Counted from the stretch's first letter, positions 15,595 to 25,714 are shown. The stretch: 64,000 nt of DNA from Nostoc sp. 'Peltigera membranacea cyanobiont' N6 (GCF_002949735.1 NZ_CP026681.1:1054001-1118000); one strand, 5' to 3'. The notes: generated by a model not told the origin, from the sequence alone. A program made the numbers and translations.

Positions 15595-16950
15595 ATGCAT
15601 TGTTCTGCTACCCTAACCCAACTGCTTGAAGTTCTTTTGGCCAGTCCGATAAACCTATCTGAAACTGCTTTAATACAAGTAAGTAGCGGTATACAAACAG
15701 ATAGCCGCGCCCTAAAGCCGGGTGAAGTATTTTTAGCTTTGCGAGGCGATAAATTTGATGGACATGAATTTGTGCCAATTGCGATCGCAAAGGGTGCAAT
15801 CGCTGCAATTGTAGATTTTGAATACGAAAATCCCGGTTTACCGGTATTACAGGTAAAAGACACCCTCAAGGCATATCAGCAAATTGCTAGATGGTGGCGC
15901 GATCGCTTTAATATTCCTGTAATTGGTGTAACAGGTTCCGTGGGTAAAACTACAACCAAAGAATTGATCGCCGCAGTTTTAGGAACAAAGGGGCGAGTTC
16001 ACAAAACTTATGGAAATTACAACAACGAAATTGGTGTCCCAAAAACTCTTTTAGAAATTGGTGCAGAAAATGACTACGCCGTGATTGAAATGGCGATGCG
16101 GGGTAGGGGACAAATTGCCGAACTAACCCAAATAGCGCGTCCAACAATTGGAGTAATTACCAATGTGGGGACGGCACATATTGAATTACTGGGTTCTGAA
16201 GAAGCGATCGCTGAGGCAAAATGTGAGTTGTTAGTCGAAATGTCTGCTGATAGTGTGGCAATTCTCAACCACGACAATCCTTTATTAATGGCCACGGCGG
16301 CAAAAGTTTGGCACGGAGAAGTTTTAACTTATGGCTTTTCTGGTGGGGATATTCAAGGACAATTAATTGATAACGATCGGGTGGAAGTTGCCGGAATCCA
16401 ACTACCTCTACCGCTACCCGGTCGTCACAATGCGACTAATTTCTTAGCAGCTTTAGCGGTGGCAAAGGTGTTGGAGATCGATTGGGCAACCCTTAAAGCA
16501 GGTGTGGAGGTGGATATGCCCACAGGACGATCGCAGCGATTTAACTTAGCTAATGATGTGGTAATCTTAGATGAAACTTATAATGCTGCACCAGAAGCTA
16601 TGATGGCAGCGTTGCAATTATTGGCAGATACACCCGGAAAGCGGAAGATTGCCGTGTTGGGTGCGATGAAAGAATTAGGGGAGCGATCGCAGCAGTTGCA
16701 CCAGCGAGTGGGAGAAACAGTACGAAAATTGAATTTAGACGGTTTGTTGGTTTTGGTAGATGGAGAAGATGCCGAAGCGATCGCTCAAAGTGCCGAAGGT
16801 ATCCCATCGGAGTGTTTTGCAACTCATACCGATTTGGTGGCTAGGTTAAAGACATTTGTGCAAACAGGCGATCGTTTATTATTCAAAGCCGCCCATTCTG
16901 TGGGGCTAGATCGGGTTGTCAATCAGTTACGTGCAGAATTTCCCAAATGA
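15595..16950 (+). CDS. murF: UDP-N-acetylmuramoyl-tripeptide--D-alanyl-D-alanine ligase
   Basis: 451 residues, normal length for MurF. N-terminal substrate domain with the typical SSGIQTDSRALKPGEVFLAL, then the ATP loop GVTGSVGKTTTKEL, the GNYNNEIGVP segment characteristic of MurF, the central-domain AVIEMAMRGRGQI, and the C-terminal DETYNAAPEAM. It adds D-Ala-D-Ala to UDP-MurNAc-tripeptide in the cytoplasm, the last soluble step of peptidoglycan precursor synthesis. It is not in a dcw cluster, as usual in cyanobacteria. Start ATG follows an AT-rich spacer without a clear ribosome-binding site. Confidence 0.96.
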   Translation: MHCSATLTQLLEVLLASPINLSETALIQVSSGIQTDSRALKPGEVFLALRGDKFDGHEFVPIAIAKGAIAAIVDFEYENPGLPVLQVKDTLKAYQQIARWWRDRFNIPVIGVTGSVGKTTTKELIAAVLGTKGRVHKTYGNYNNEIGVPKTLLEIGAENDYAVIEMAMRGRGQIAELTQIARPTIGVITNVGTAHIELLGSEEAIAEAKCELLVEMSADSVAILNHDNPLLMATAAKVWHGEVLTYGFSGGDIQGQLIDNDRVEVAGIQLPLPLPGRHNATNFLAALAVAKVLEIDWATLKAGVEVDMPTGRSQRFNLANDVVILDETYNAAPEAMMAALQLLADTPGKRKIAVLGAMKELGERSQQLHQRVGETVRKLNLDGLLVLVDGEDAEAIAQSAEGIPSECFATHTDLVARLKTFVQTGDRLLFKAAHSVGLDRVVNQLRAEFPK

Positions 16951-16987
16951 ATCTACCGCTACAAACCCAACGTCTCATACTACGAGG

Positions 16988-17044
16988 GTTTGTAGTAAGC
17001 ACTTTAGTGCTTGGAAAAAAGAACTCAAGTCCTTTACTACAAAC
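16988..17044. repeat. Dispersed inverted repeat with AGCACTTTAGTGCT core
   Basis: Arms GTTTGTAGTAA / TTACTACAAAC enclose a palindrome AGCACT-TT-AGTGCT. The same GTAGTxAGCACTTTAGTGCT unit appears twice between sufB and sufC, so this is a dispersed family. It could also act as a terminator for murF, though no T-run follows. Confidence 0.65.
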
Positions 17045-17132
17045 TTGGTTATCCATCAATTTAAACTTGACAGACTACTAGCTGTTTATCAATACGCTAG
17101 CGATCGTGAGCATGAATGGAGGAGTCTAGATT

Positions 17133-17468
17133 TTAGGCGTTGTTGGAAAGACTAGGGCTGTTAGTATAGTGTCTTTGGTAAAGAATTGCTCCCAAATTAG
17201 TCACCAAACACGTAATTGCTAGCCACAGCAAGATGTAAGTAGGAGCCATCACCACACCAATCATGAACCAAGTATATACGTGCAGGATCATTACAGAAGC
17301 GAAAAACCCGGCAATTCCAGCAGATTGCCACACTTGATAGGATGGGCGACGTAAGGCTACCAGACCAATTGTTAAAATTGTGACAAGTAAGTTTGCTGGT
17401 ACGAGAAACGCACAAATACCTATGCAGTTCCCACGAGAGAACTCTACTAAGGTGTTAAAATCGAGCAT
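17133..17468 (-). CDS. Hypothetical membrane protein (about 3 helices)
   Basis: 111 residues with three hydrophobic segments at roughly 18-40, 48-68 and 72-95 (for example LLVTILTIGLVALRR and PTYILLWLAITCLVTN). There is no recognised motif. A length and hydrophobic pattern of this kind are common among conserved cyanobacterial membrane proteins of unknown function. It converges on murF with a dispersed repeat in between. Confidence 0.6.
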   Translation of the reverse strand: MLDFNTLVEFSRGNCIGICAFLVPANLLVTILTIGLVALRRPSYQVWQSAGIAGFFASVMILHVYTWFMIGVVMAPTYILLWLAITCLVTNLGAILYQRHYTNSPSLSNNA

Positions 17469-17669
17469 TAATTTTTCGGGATAGATGTTAGGTTTTTAGG
17501 AACTTAATTTATTTTAAAATAACTAAATTTACATTAACAGATGAGTGAGTACTCACATTGCAAACATAACATAAATTAAAACATTGAGTCGCGTTTTGAT
17601 ACTACTCAATAGTTAGTTAATTATAAAGATTTTGGATAAGTAGGGTGGATGTTTTCCACCCTGGCTGAA

Positions 17670-18071
17670 TTAACCGGGTAAAATCACGGTATCGATAACG
17701 TGTACTACGCCATTATCAGCTTCGATATCTGCTGCTAAAACTGTGGCATTTTTAACTTCAAAACCATCTGAAGAATGAATTTTAATAGGTGAACCTTCCA
17801 CAGAATTAACCGTACCGAGTTCTGCCAAATCAGCCTTTAGCAGCTTTCCTGGAACGACATGATACTTTAATATCCGCGTTAGCTGGGGAATATTCTGCAA
17901 CAGAGTTTGGATAGTTCCCGGTGGTAATTTGGCAAAAGCATCGTCATTTGGTGCAAAGACAGTGAACGGGCCAGGACTTTTTAATGTTTCTACTAAACCA
18001 GCAGCTTGTACAGCCGCTACTAGTGTTTTGAAAGACTCAGCCGTAACTGCAATATCAACAATATCAGCCAT
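17670..18071 (-). CDS. Fasciclin-domain protein
   Basis: 133 residues, exactly one fasciclin (FAS1) domain. The H1 motif GPFTVFAPNDDAFAKLP and the H2 region YHVVPGKLL are clear, and the end ADNGVVHVIDTVILP is the standard last strand. FAS1 domains mediate adhesion or bind extracellular polymers. This copy has no visible signal peptide, which is common for cyanobacterial single-domain forms, so its location is uncertain. Confidence 0.92.
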   Translation of the reverse strand: MADIVDIAVTAESFKTLVAAVQAAGLVETLKSPGPFTVFAPNDDAFAKLPPGTIQTLLQNIPQLTRILKYHVVPGKLLKADLAELGTVNSVEGSPIKIHSSDGFEVKNATVLAADIEADNGVVHVIDTVILPG

Positions 18072-18966
18072 ATATGTTACCTAAATTTCTGCAAAATATT
18101 TTAAAGGATAATAAACCTATTTGAAGTTTTATTAAACAAAATAAATTTAAAATCAGGCGTTGAATAAACCTGACGTAGACGCATACTTCACAGTCAGACA
18201 TCATCTTATGATGTTTATATAAAAATTCCTATTTGGTTAAACACCCGATCCATGAAGTGGCAGCAGGGAATTATTAGCGATCGCGTCCTTCAAACAATGC
18301 TCGGTTATCCTATCCAGATGAAGCCTTACCGCCCAGCATAAAAATTGACTACACGAAGCAGTCTAGGATAAAACTCATCACTTCGCAAGTCAAGTAAGTA
18401 GGTCGGTGTAATTAAAGCGGTAGTGGGGGCTGTCATTTGTCCTTTGTCATTGTTGATTAGTAAGAGTTTCAAACCTGTTTACGTTTCGTAACATAGTTTG
18501 ATTTATTTCCGCCGACTTACTTACGGATGTTTGACAAACACGCCTTTGCTAGCCCTCTATCGAGGAAACTGAACTACCTAACTCTAACTGTTTTCTATCT
18601 CTTCATCAGCAGTACTAAGTAAATTTGGGTAGTATAAATAATAAAAGTTTGCCTTTCCTTGTTATTCAAGGTGAAGCGAATAATCTTGCTAAATCCTTGA
18701 CCCCAGTACGTTTCATACAAAATAAAAAAATAGTATTCATCCCATTCTAGTGTAAATGATGACACCATTACCAAAATGAGTTACAAATGAGCAGTTATTG
18801 ACTTGGAAAGTGAACATCTAGTCAAAAGACACTAGAACTATTTGTTGGGAAAAATTCTTTTCATCGAAAGGCAGTACTTGCAGCGAGGGTTATTCATGCC
18901 CTGGCTACTCTGTGATTTTCATATTCGCATCAAACAAACAGCAACATCTTTAGGAGACACTAACTG
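18072..18966. other. Long non-coding stretch upstream of the ferritin-like gene
   Basis: About 895 bases with no supported gene on either strand. It contains HIP1-type GCGATCGC and scattered short repeats. The ferritin-like gene's ribosome-binding site (TTTAGGAGACAC) is at its right end. Confidence 0.5.
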
Positions 18967-19611
18967 ATGGACTATCAAAGCCCTTTAAGCAAAAATTCCT
19001 CTCGCCGTGCGCTAATAGTGAGTGGGGCAGTCGGTGGTATGGCGACTGCATTGGGTTTGCCGATGATTGCCCAAAAAGCTGATGCTCGGACAACAACTTC
19101 TGGACGAAACGATGCAAAAATTCTGAACAATGCTCTTTATTACGAACACCAGGCGATTTGGGCTTATGGCGCTGCTGCTGGCAAGCTAACTAGTACTGAG
19201 GTTGGTAAAGCTGTTTTGGCTTTAGCGCTCCGCAACCAAGCGGATCATAAAAACCATCGGGATGCTCTAGCAGCTACTATCACCAGTTTGGGTGGAACTC
19301 CAGTAAAAGCAAAATCTAGCTATGATCTTTCATCATACATCAAAAAGGGTGAGGGAAACTTGGATAGCGATGTGAATATTGCCAAGCTAGCTTTAGCTTT
19401 GGAGACTGATGCTGCGATCGCCTATAGCCAAGAAATTGCTAAGTTGAAAACTCCAAAATTGATTACTATCGGGGCGAGTATCGGCTCTACTGAAACTGCC
19501 CATGCTGCGGCTATTCGTGCCACTTTCAAAGCCCTTGGAGTAAATGTCGAAATTGTACCAGCGCCTTTTCTTAGCATTGAAAATCGTGAAGCCTGGGTGT
19601 TGAAAGTATAG
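18967..19611 (+). CDS. Tat-exported ferritin-like domain protein
   Basis: 214 residues. The N-terminus has a twin-arginine signal: SSRRALIVSGAVGG, then a hydrophobic stretch and AxA-like cleavage region (KADARTTT). The mature part has a four-helix ferritin-like pattern with conserved Glu/His pairs: YYEHQAIWAY, NQADHKNHRDAL, LALETDAAIAYSQ and STETAHAAAI. This resembles the DUF4439-type ferritin-like family. Function could be metal or peroxide handling in the periplasm or thylakoid lumen, but catalysis is unproven. A clear AGGAG precedes the ATG. Confidence 0.8.
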   Translation: MDYQSPLSKNSSRRALIVSGAVGGMATALGLPMIAQKADARTTTSGRNDAKILNNALYYEHQAIWAYGAAAGKLTSTEVGKAVLALALRNQADHKNHRDALAATITSLGGTPVKAKSSYDLSSYIKKGEGNLDSDVNIAKLALALETDAAIAYSQEIAKLKTPKLITIGASIGSTETAHAAAIRATFKALGVNVEIVPAPFLSIENREAWVLKV

Positions 19612-19676
19612 ATGGGGAGCAGAGGGCAGAGGGGCAAAAGATAAAAGTTAAATTCTTTCCCAATGCCCAATGCCCA

Positions 19677-20993
19677 TTAATTCTGATTAGCTTTCCAGTT
19701 TGCTAGATCGGTTAAAGAGCGATCGCGGTAACGTCCATAACGCTCTGGTTTACTTTTGATTTTCATTCCTAAATCGGGAAAAATCCCAAAATTGGGCGGC
19801 ATTGGTTGGAAATGCTTCGGCGAAGCGGAACTTATAAATTCCACTAACGCACCCATCATTGTTGTTGCTGGTAAAACCAAAGCTTCTTTACCCAAAGCTA
19901 GCCGCGCTGCATTAATTCCCGCCAAGCAGCCACCCGCCGCCGCCGCAGTGTAGCCTTCAGTACCAATCAACTGTCCAGCAGCTAACAATGTCGGACGCTC
20001 TTTAAATTGCAGAGTTGGATGCATTAGCTGAGGTGCATTAAGAAAAGTATTGCGGTGCATCACTCCCAACCGGACAAACTCCGCCTTTTCCAAACTGGGA
20101 ATTAGCTGAAATATCCGCTTTTGCTCACCCCAACGCAGATTAGTTTGAAACCCTACCATATTCCACAGTTGACCGGCTTTATCTTCTTGTCGCAACTGCA
20201 CCACAGCATAAGGACGTTCCCCGGTGCGAGTATCTGACAATCCTACTGGTTTTAAGGGGCCGTAACGCATGGTATCTTCGCCACGCTGTGCTAGTTCTTC
20301 AATGGGTAAACAGGCTTCAAAAAATTTCGCCGTTTCCCGTTCAAAACCCTTGAGTTCTGTTTGTTCCGCTTTGCAAAGTTCTTCCCGAAAGTGCAAATAC
20401 TGCTCTTTATTCATTGGGCAGTTGAGATAAGCGGCTTCACCTTTGTCATAACGTGATGCCATAAAAGCAACGTCACGGTTAATCGATTCTCCCACAATTA
20501 TCGGACTCGCGGCATCAAAAAAGCTCAGGTATTCCATCCCCGTAAAGCGCTGCAAATCTTCGGCTAAGTCGGGACTGGTTAAAGGCCCAGTTGCCAAAAC
20601 CACAATTCCTTCGGGAATGGCAGATACTTCACCCCGGCGAAATTCAATTAAAGGATGGCTGGCTAAAGTTTGAGTCAAGTCTTGGCCAAATTGTCCCCTA
20701 TCGACGGCTAGCGCCCCACCAGCAGGTACGGCGTGTTCATCAGCTTTAGAAATGACGATAGAACCTAGTTGACGTAATTCTTCGTGTAATAATCCCGCCG
20801 CGCGATCGCTTGCCATTGCCCCAAAAGAATTACTACACACTAATTCTGCCAAATGTTCTGTATGATGAGCAGGGCTAAAACGTTTTGGACGCATTTCATG
20901 GAGAATTACCGGTACTCCAGCTTGGGCTATTTGCCAAGCTGCCTCTGTCCCAGCTAGTCCACCTCCAATTACTTGTATCGGTTGTTGTTCCAT
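19677..20993 (-). CDS. trmFO: Methylenetetrahydrofolate--tRNA-(uracil-5-)-methyltransferase
   Basis: 438 residues with the FAD-binding VIGGGLAGTEAA motif at the N-terminus, followed by the TrmFO-specific HEMRPKRFSPAHHT and ELVCSNSFGA, and the C-terminal TMMGALVEFI. It forms ribothymidine at U54 of tRNA using folate and reduced flavin. I chose the ATG at 20993; a GTG at 21029 would add 12 residues not typical of the family. It ends 65 bases after the convergent ferritin-like gene. Confidence 0.95.
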   Translation of the reverse strand: MEQQPIQVIGGGLAGTEAAWQIAQAGVPVILHEMRPKRFSPAHHTEHLAELVCSNSFGAMASDRAAGLLHEELRQLGSIVISKADEHAVPAGGALAVDRGQFGQDLTQTLASHPLIEFRRGEVSAIPEGIVVLATGPLTSPDLAEDLQRFTGMEYLSFFDAASPIIVGESINRDVAFMASRYDKGEAAYLNCPMNKEQYLHFREELCKAEQTELKGFERETAKFFEACLPIEELAQRGEDTMRYGPLKPVGLSDTRTGERPYAVVQLRQEDKAGQLWNMVGFQTNLRWGEQKRIFQLIPSLEKAEFVRLGVMHRNTFLNAPQLMHPTLQFKERPTLLAAGQLIGTEGYTAAAAGGCLAGINAARLALGKEALVLPATTMMGALVEFISSASPKHFQPMPPNFGIFPDLGMKIKSKPERYGRYRDRSLTDLANWKANQN

Positions 20994-21092
20994 AGTTAAA
21001 TTTTTAGTTTCTATATCAATAAGTATCACAGAAGTAAAATTAAATAAAAAAAGGCTAACTTATGACTACTTCTGTAAATACGACAGCAGCAA

Positions 21093-21851
21093 TTACAAAT
21101 TATCTGTATCAATTCCTTTTTCTTGGAGTTTAGCTAGCAATTCTTGATAGCGATCGCGCTCTTTTTCTAATTCTTGTAAAGCCGCTTCCTTTGCTTGTGA
21201 AGCCGCTTCTAATTCTTGTAAAGCCGCTTCCTTTGCTTGACATTCCCGTTCTGCACGTTGGCGTTCTTGTTCCCGTAACTGGTCAATTTCTCCGGGGCTT
21301 AAAAACTTTTGTCCGGTGGAAGAAACAATTTCCAGGGTATCCGGTGTTAGTGTAAAATGGATTCCCAAACGCGGACTTACCCAGCCATTCATCTCTTCGA
21401 TAACTTCAAAACTATCCTCAGAATGGAGTAAGCCATTTAAATCATTCTTATCGGGATCATAAATATAATATTCTTCAACGCCGTAACGCTGGTAAAACTG
21501 CAATTTTTTAGCCATTTCTTTGAGGGTGTTACCTGGCGATAGAATTTCAAATACTACCTGTGGTGGTATATTATCTTCATTCCACTGTAAATAGGAACTC
21601 CGTTTTCCTTTTGGTCTGCCAAAAACTACCATCGTATCGGGCGCTTGTTTAATATTAGGGTTTCCTTGAACTGGATACCAAAACAAATCTCCGGCGATAA
21701 ATACATCAGCTGGCGATGGAAATAGGATTTCTAAATTTTCTTTAATTTTGACAATCCATGCAAATTGTTCTGTATTATCCGCCATTGGCTGTCCGTCGCT
21801 TTCTGGGTAGATGACTTCGATTGTGGTTTCTGGTGTGACTTGTTGTACCAT
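21093..21851 (-). CDS. Uma2 family protein with C-terminal coiled coil
   Basis: 252 residues. The Uma2 nuclease-like core is visible as QAPDTMVVFGRP (conserved Asp) and VVFEILSPGNT (conserved Glu). From about residue 195 a coiled coil rich in E/Q/R contains an exact internal repeat (two EAALQEL units with AKEAALQELE). It ends with the Gly-Ile-Asp-x-Asp tail common in this cyanobacterial subgroup. The role is unknown; this is the second of five Uma2 genes here. The coiled coil may mediate oligomerisation. Confidence 0.87.
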   Translation of the reverse strand: MVQQVTPETTIEVIYPESDGQPMADNTEQFAWIVKIKENLEILFPSPADVFIAGDLFWYPVQGNPNIKQAPDTMVVFGRPKGKRSSYLQWNEDNIPPQVVFEILSPGNTLKEMAKKLQFYQRYGVEEYYIYDPDKNDLNGLLHSEDSFEVIEEMNGWVSPRLGIHFTLTPDTLEIVSSTGQKFLSPGEIDQLREQERQRAERECQAKEAALQELEAASQAKEAALQELEKERDRYQELLAKLQEKGIDTDNL

Positions 21852-21946
21852 TGCTGCACCTCAAAATATGGGGTTTTTAGCTGATATTTCTAGTTTAGAT
21901 AGCGAGACACAAAGCGGCTTGTCGGCAGAGATCACTTTGTCTGAAC

Positions 21947-22774
21947 TTATTCACATAGAGGCTTTTGCTGTACTACTTGCTGGACTTGTGCAACATCCAA
22001 ATCTAACGCCTGTGCGATCTGTTCCACACTTAAACCCAGTGCTAACAGTTTAGGTACAGCTTCTAACTTTGCCTCAAAACGACCTTCTTGTTTGCCTTCT
22101 TGTTTACCTTCTTCTTTGCCTTCTTGTTTAGCTTCTTGATAAACCCGTGTTTGCTTCAACTCACTTAATCCAAACATCGCCTCTATCTCCTCTCGACTTA
22201 TGTTAGGCAATTTATAAACCAGAATCGTCTCTATTAATTCTAGTAATTGTTTTTGTGGCAGTTGCAAATTTACCGCTTGTTTTGTACGGTTAATTAATTC
22301 TCTGGCAGTGGCAATAGTTGTATCTTCATTCTCAATTACTAATTTTAAGGTAGCAATACCTATTGGTAGTGATGCTGCTTCACCTAGTTCATCCAAGTAA
22401 ATTATACTAATACGATCGCTGTTGAAGAATTCGTGGCAATCTTGTCGTTCACCAGTATCTATACTCCTTCTGGGATAAATTACCACTCCTCGCCAAGAAT
22501 TTTTAGATTTATTTTGCCGCAAATAGAGAAATGTTTCTGAAACTAGGCGCAAATAAATATCTGAGTCTGGTTGAAATTGGACTTCAACGAAATAAAGCGG
22601 ATTTTCTTCGTCTTGAGTGGGAAGAAATACACCATCTATTCTAAAAGCTGTTTGTTTGATTTCAACTGAAGAGAATTGATAGGTATTTGCAGTTTCGGGA
22701 GGATTCCCAATCAGTTCAAAGAAGATACTGGGAAATTCTTGAAATAAGCGATAAAATATGCTGTCAGTTTTCAC
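21947..22774 (-). CDS. Rpn / DUF2887 family putative nuclease
   Basis: 275 residues. The N-terminus MKTDSIFYRLFQEFPSIFFE and the strand pair RIDGVFLP ... LYFVEVQFQPD carry the D...ExQ pattern of the recombination-promoting nuclease (Rpn/YhgA, PD-(D/E)XK) superfamily, DUF2887 branch. The C-terminal part has a Lys/Glu/Gly repeat (EGKQEGKQEGR) followed by a helical LGLSVEQIAQALDLD segment, typical of cyanobacterial members. E. coli Rpn proteins stimulate recA-independent recombination; the cellular role here is unknown. Confidence 0.85.
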   Translation of the reverse strand: MKTDSIFYRLFQEFPSIFFELIGNPPETANTYQFSSVEIKQTAFRIDGVFLPTQDEENPLYFVEVQFQPDSDIYLRLVSETFLYLRQNKSKNSWRGVVIYPRRSIDTGERQDCHEFFNSDRISIIYLDELGEAASLPIGIATLKLVIENEDTTIATARELINRTKQAVNLQLPQKQLLELIETILVYKLPNISREEIEAMFGLSELKQTRVYQEAKQEGKEEGKQEGKQEGRFEAKLEAVPKLLALGLSVEQIAQALDLDVAQVQQVVQQKPLCE

Positions 22775-22905
22775 TCTGGATGTTGTAGCACAGTTTTTAA
22801 CTTCAGTAATTTTATAATGCGCGGCTCTCTGATTGCCTAAATTATCCCAGATGAAAAACTAGCTATTTGGCAGCTTTTTGTATTTTTTGATCGTAAATTC
22901 CATGT

Positions 22906-23676
22906 TTATGGAAATTTGCGATCGCGCACTTCTACAGCATAATCTTGTACAGCTTTAGTAATCGTCTCCCGCAAATTGGTGTAAACCTTAGCAAATGGTG
23001 GATGCTTCTCGGCAAGTCCGATTACATCTGAGGTAACTAAAACCTGTCCATCGCAGTGAGTTCCTGCACCGATACCAATTGTCGGAATCGTCAGTTTTTG
23101 TGTAATCTGCATTGCCAAATCTGCGGGGATATGCTCTAAAACTAGAGAAAATACACCTGCTTGTTCAAGAGCGATCGCTTCTTGTAAAATTCTCTCACCC
23201 GCTTCTTGGCTTTTCCCTTGTTGTCGCAAACCCAGTTGATGTACAGATTGCGGTGTCAAACCTACATGACCCATTACTGGGATTCCAGCTTCTACCAAAC
23301 GAGTAATAGTTTCTGCGATCGCTGGATAACCACCTTCCAATTTTACCGCTTGAGCGCCCGTTTCCTTCAGTACCCGCCCAGCCGAGTGCATTGCTTGTTG
23401 GAGACTTTCTTGATACGTCAAAAATGGTAAATCTACAACTACCAATGCCCGTTTAACCCCACGACGCACAGATTTGGCGTGGTAGATCATCTCATCCAAA
23501 GTTATCGGCAGTGTTGTTTCATACCCTAGAACTACTGCCATAGAGTCACCCACAAGGATTAAGTCTACACCAGCTGCATCGATGAGTTGAGCGATCGCAT
23601 AATCCCAGGCGGTCAATGCCACAATTGAACGTCCCTGTTGTTTCCATTGAATTAATTGCTGGGTAGTGATTGCCAT
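22906..23676 (-). CDS. panB: 3-methyl-2-oxobutanoate hydroxymethyltransferase
   Basis: 256 residues, normal length. Motifs: LTAWDYAIAQLIDAAGVDLI, VGDSMAVVLGYETTLPIT (metal ligand Asp), VVVDLPFLTYQ, VKLEGG, GIPVMGHVGLTPQ and IGIGAGTHCDGQVLV. It performs the first committed step of pantothenate synthesis, transferring a hydroxymethyl group from methylene-THF to ketoisovalerate in the cytoplasm. A small hairpin (AAATTCCAT/ATGGAAATTT, 22895-22917) overlaps the stop codon and may help end transcription. Confidence 0.96.
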   Translation of the reverse strand: MAITTQQLIQWKQQGRSIVALTAWDYAIAQLIDAAGVDLILVGDSMAVVLGYETTLPITLDEMIYHAKSVRRGVKRALVVVDLPFLTYQESLQQAMHSAGRVLKETGAQAVKLEGGYPAIAETITRLVEAGIPVMGHVGLTPQSVHQLGLRQQGKSQEAGERILQEAIALEQAGVFSLVLEHIPADLAMQITQKLTIPTIGIGAGTHCDGQVLVTSDVIGLAEKHPPFAKVYTNLRETITKAVQDYAVEVRDRKFP

Positions 23677-23693
23677 TTTTAATTAGGGGATAG

Positions 23694-23735
23694 GGGATAG
23701 GGGATAGGTGATAGGGGATAAGTGATAGGGATAGG
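23694..23735. repeat. Heptanucleotide tandem repeat (STRR)
   Basis: Six to seven degenerate GGGGATA units just upstream of panB. A complementary CCTGT/CCCTAAT tract at 23762-23795 could pair with it. Confidence 0.85.
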
Positions 23736-23792
23736 TGATTAGCTATTAGAAAGAATTCAGTTCCCTGTACCCTGTAACCTGTCCCCTAATCC

Positions 23793-24899
23793 CTACTTAA
23801 CAGCGCGACTGAAAGCAATATGGGGTTTTGCACTGTTCGTTTTGGGCATTAACCAAGCTAGACCTTCACTAGTGCCGATCCATAATTTACTAGCGATATC
23901 AGGTACAAGGGCAAGAACTCGACTAGAAGGAAGTCCAGCAACTTCTGCATCTAACACAGCGCCTGTATTTGGATTTAATCGTAACAAACCATTGTTAGTT
24001 CCAACCCAGACACTACCATCTTTAGCAAAACGCACCACCTTCACGTCACGCCCACGTAAACGAGTTACAGACCGTAACACTGCGCCAGTTTTTGGGTTAA
24101 TAACTAACAAATTATTCGGCATTCCCGCCCAAATTAATCCTTCTGGACCGATAGCTAAAGCTTGGACAGTTGTCCCTGGCAAATCGGCAATCCGCTTCAT
24201 AATCCCAGCAGTAGCGGTATTTACCCGCACCAATCCATCAAGGGTGCCAACCCACAGTTGACCTTCAGCATCTAAGGTTAGAGTGTTAGCGCTGACACCA
24301 GGCAGATTTTTTACTGTTGTCATAATCAAGCCTTGGTCGGGACTAATTAGAGCTAAACCGCTATCAGTTCCAGTCCACAAATAACCCCGTTTGTCAAGTA
24401 ACAATGACAAAACCCTTTTGGAAGGCAAAAATAAATTCTGCGCGGTTATTTCGCTAGTGCGGGGGTCTACTCGGAACAATCCCTCATAACTTCCCACCCA
24501 CAAACGTCCTACTTTATCTTGGGCTAAAGCACCAATGGCAACATTCGGTAAGCTAACACGAGAAATAATTTTGCCGGTTTTAGGATCGATCCGCGACAAT
24601 CCCCGCCAAGAACCTACCCAAAGATTGCCTGTAAAATCTTCCAGCAAGTTACCGACACGATAATCAGTTACTGGCGAATTTTCTTGCACTCGACGCTCAT
24701 CGGGTAATGGTTCTACTCGCGGTGGCGGTGCAGAAGGTGGGTAAGCAGGGGTTAGATCGGATGAATTAATGTCAGGGGTTTTTTGTGCCCATCCCATACC
24801 TGGCACAGCTATCAACCCCAGCAAGATAGAAGTAATCAATAAACTAGTACGCTTGCAAAACAATACCACGGTGACATTTCCTTTGGAGACAATACCCAT
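23793..24899 (-). CDS. Exported beta-propeller protein (regulator-propeller repeats)
   Basis: 368 residues. A hydrophobic signal segment (LLITSILLGLIAVPGMGWAQ) is followed by a Pro-rich linker and about seven repeats of the form GxLWVGTxxGLxRxxPxTG (for example GQLWVGTLDGLVRVNTATAG). This is the repeat type of the two-component-regulator sensor propeller, here without a kinase or output domain. It is probably a periplasmic ligand- or protein-binding propeller. It is separated from panB by an STRR. Confidence 0.8.
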   Translation of the reverse strand: MGIVSKGNVTVVLFCKRTSLLITSILLGLIAVPGMGWAQKTPDINSSDLTPAYPPSAPPPRVEPLPDERRVQENSPVTDYRVGNLLEDFTGNLWVGSWRGLSRIDPKTGKIISRVSLPNVAIGALAQDKVGRLWVGSYEGLFRVDPRTSEITAQNLFLPSKRVLSLLLDKRGYLWTGTDSGLALISPDQGLIMTTVKNLPGVSANTLTLDAEGQLWVGTLDGLVRVNTATAGIMKRIADLPGTTVQALAIGPEGLIWAGMPNNLLVINPKTGAVLRSVTRLRGRDVKVVRFAKDGSVWVGTNNGLLRLNPNTGAVLDAEVAGLPSSRVLALVPDIASKLWIGTSEGLAWLMPKTNSAKPHIAFSRAVK

Positions 24900-25714
24900 A
24901 GCCGTTACCTAAACTGGCTTTGGGTTAATTTCAGTGTTCCCTTAGCTGAGATTTTTTAAACGTCATCTGGAATTTTTCTCAAATTTTATAAGTTTTGGGG
25001 ATTGGGGACTAGGGATGAGTTTTGCTAACCCAATACCCAGTATCCAATCCCCAATCCCTTCACTACATTGATTGATGACACTTTGTAAAGCATTTGTAAC
25101 AAAATGTTTAAATCTTTATGTAATAACAAAATTAAATAGATAAGTTAAAAACTTTCAAAGAATAACTTATCGAATTATTGATATATTGTGAGACAAGTTA
25201 CAAATTTAAGTGGCGTGCAATTTTTTATCTTTAGCTCACCACTCTGCTAAATCTCTGTCAAGTAAATTCTTTTATGGTATCTTTTCCATCAACGGGGAAG
25301 ATAAAAGGAGTATAAAAGCGGAAATGTGTGCCAGCCAGCCCAGTTCCCTGAATACCTCCATTTGTAGGGAAATTATCTAAATGCTAACCGCGAAAAGCGG
25401 AAGTTTTGGTGAAATTGAGAAGGTTTAGTCGGGTGCAAAGAAGAGGTAAAAAAGAATTTTGATTTGTAACAAGAGGAAACAGTAGAAGCGCTAGGTCGTG
25501 TACCCCTAGAAGGGGATAGCACTGGTGACGAGGGCTACCACCGCTACCAAAGTGTGCGCCGCAAAAAAACTGCTACCTTTTGCCAAAGACAACCCCTAAC
25601 AAAAATTTTTCCTGAATCTTCCTCTCACTTAAGGGGGGAGAGAAGCGGGTGGGGGGAAGTTGCACAAAACATGATTTGATAATTAACAAGAGTGATTTCA
25701 GGGAAGGATAAAAT
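24900..25714 (+). promoter_or_regulatory. Long upstream region and leader of rbcL
   Basis: About 815 non-coding bases between the divergent propeller gene and rbcL. Long untranslated leaders are known for rbcL of Anabaena. Contents: an STRR hairpin pair at 24997-25058 (GGGGATTGGGGACTAGGGAT and its complement), an AT-rich zone, the palindrome TATCTT...GGGGAAGATA near 25279-25303, and a short CCCCT-AGA-AGGGG hairpin near 25502. I see no perfect NtcA site (GTA-N8-TAC). The transcription start cannot be fixed from sequence alone. Confidence 0.5.

Noticed and set aside
24900..25714. Riboswitch or NtcA site upstream of rbcL
   Set aside because: The leader is long and has small hairpins, but no known aptamer pattern and no GTA-N8-TAC sequence could be found.
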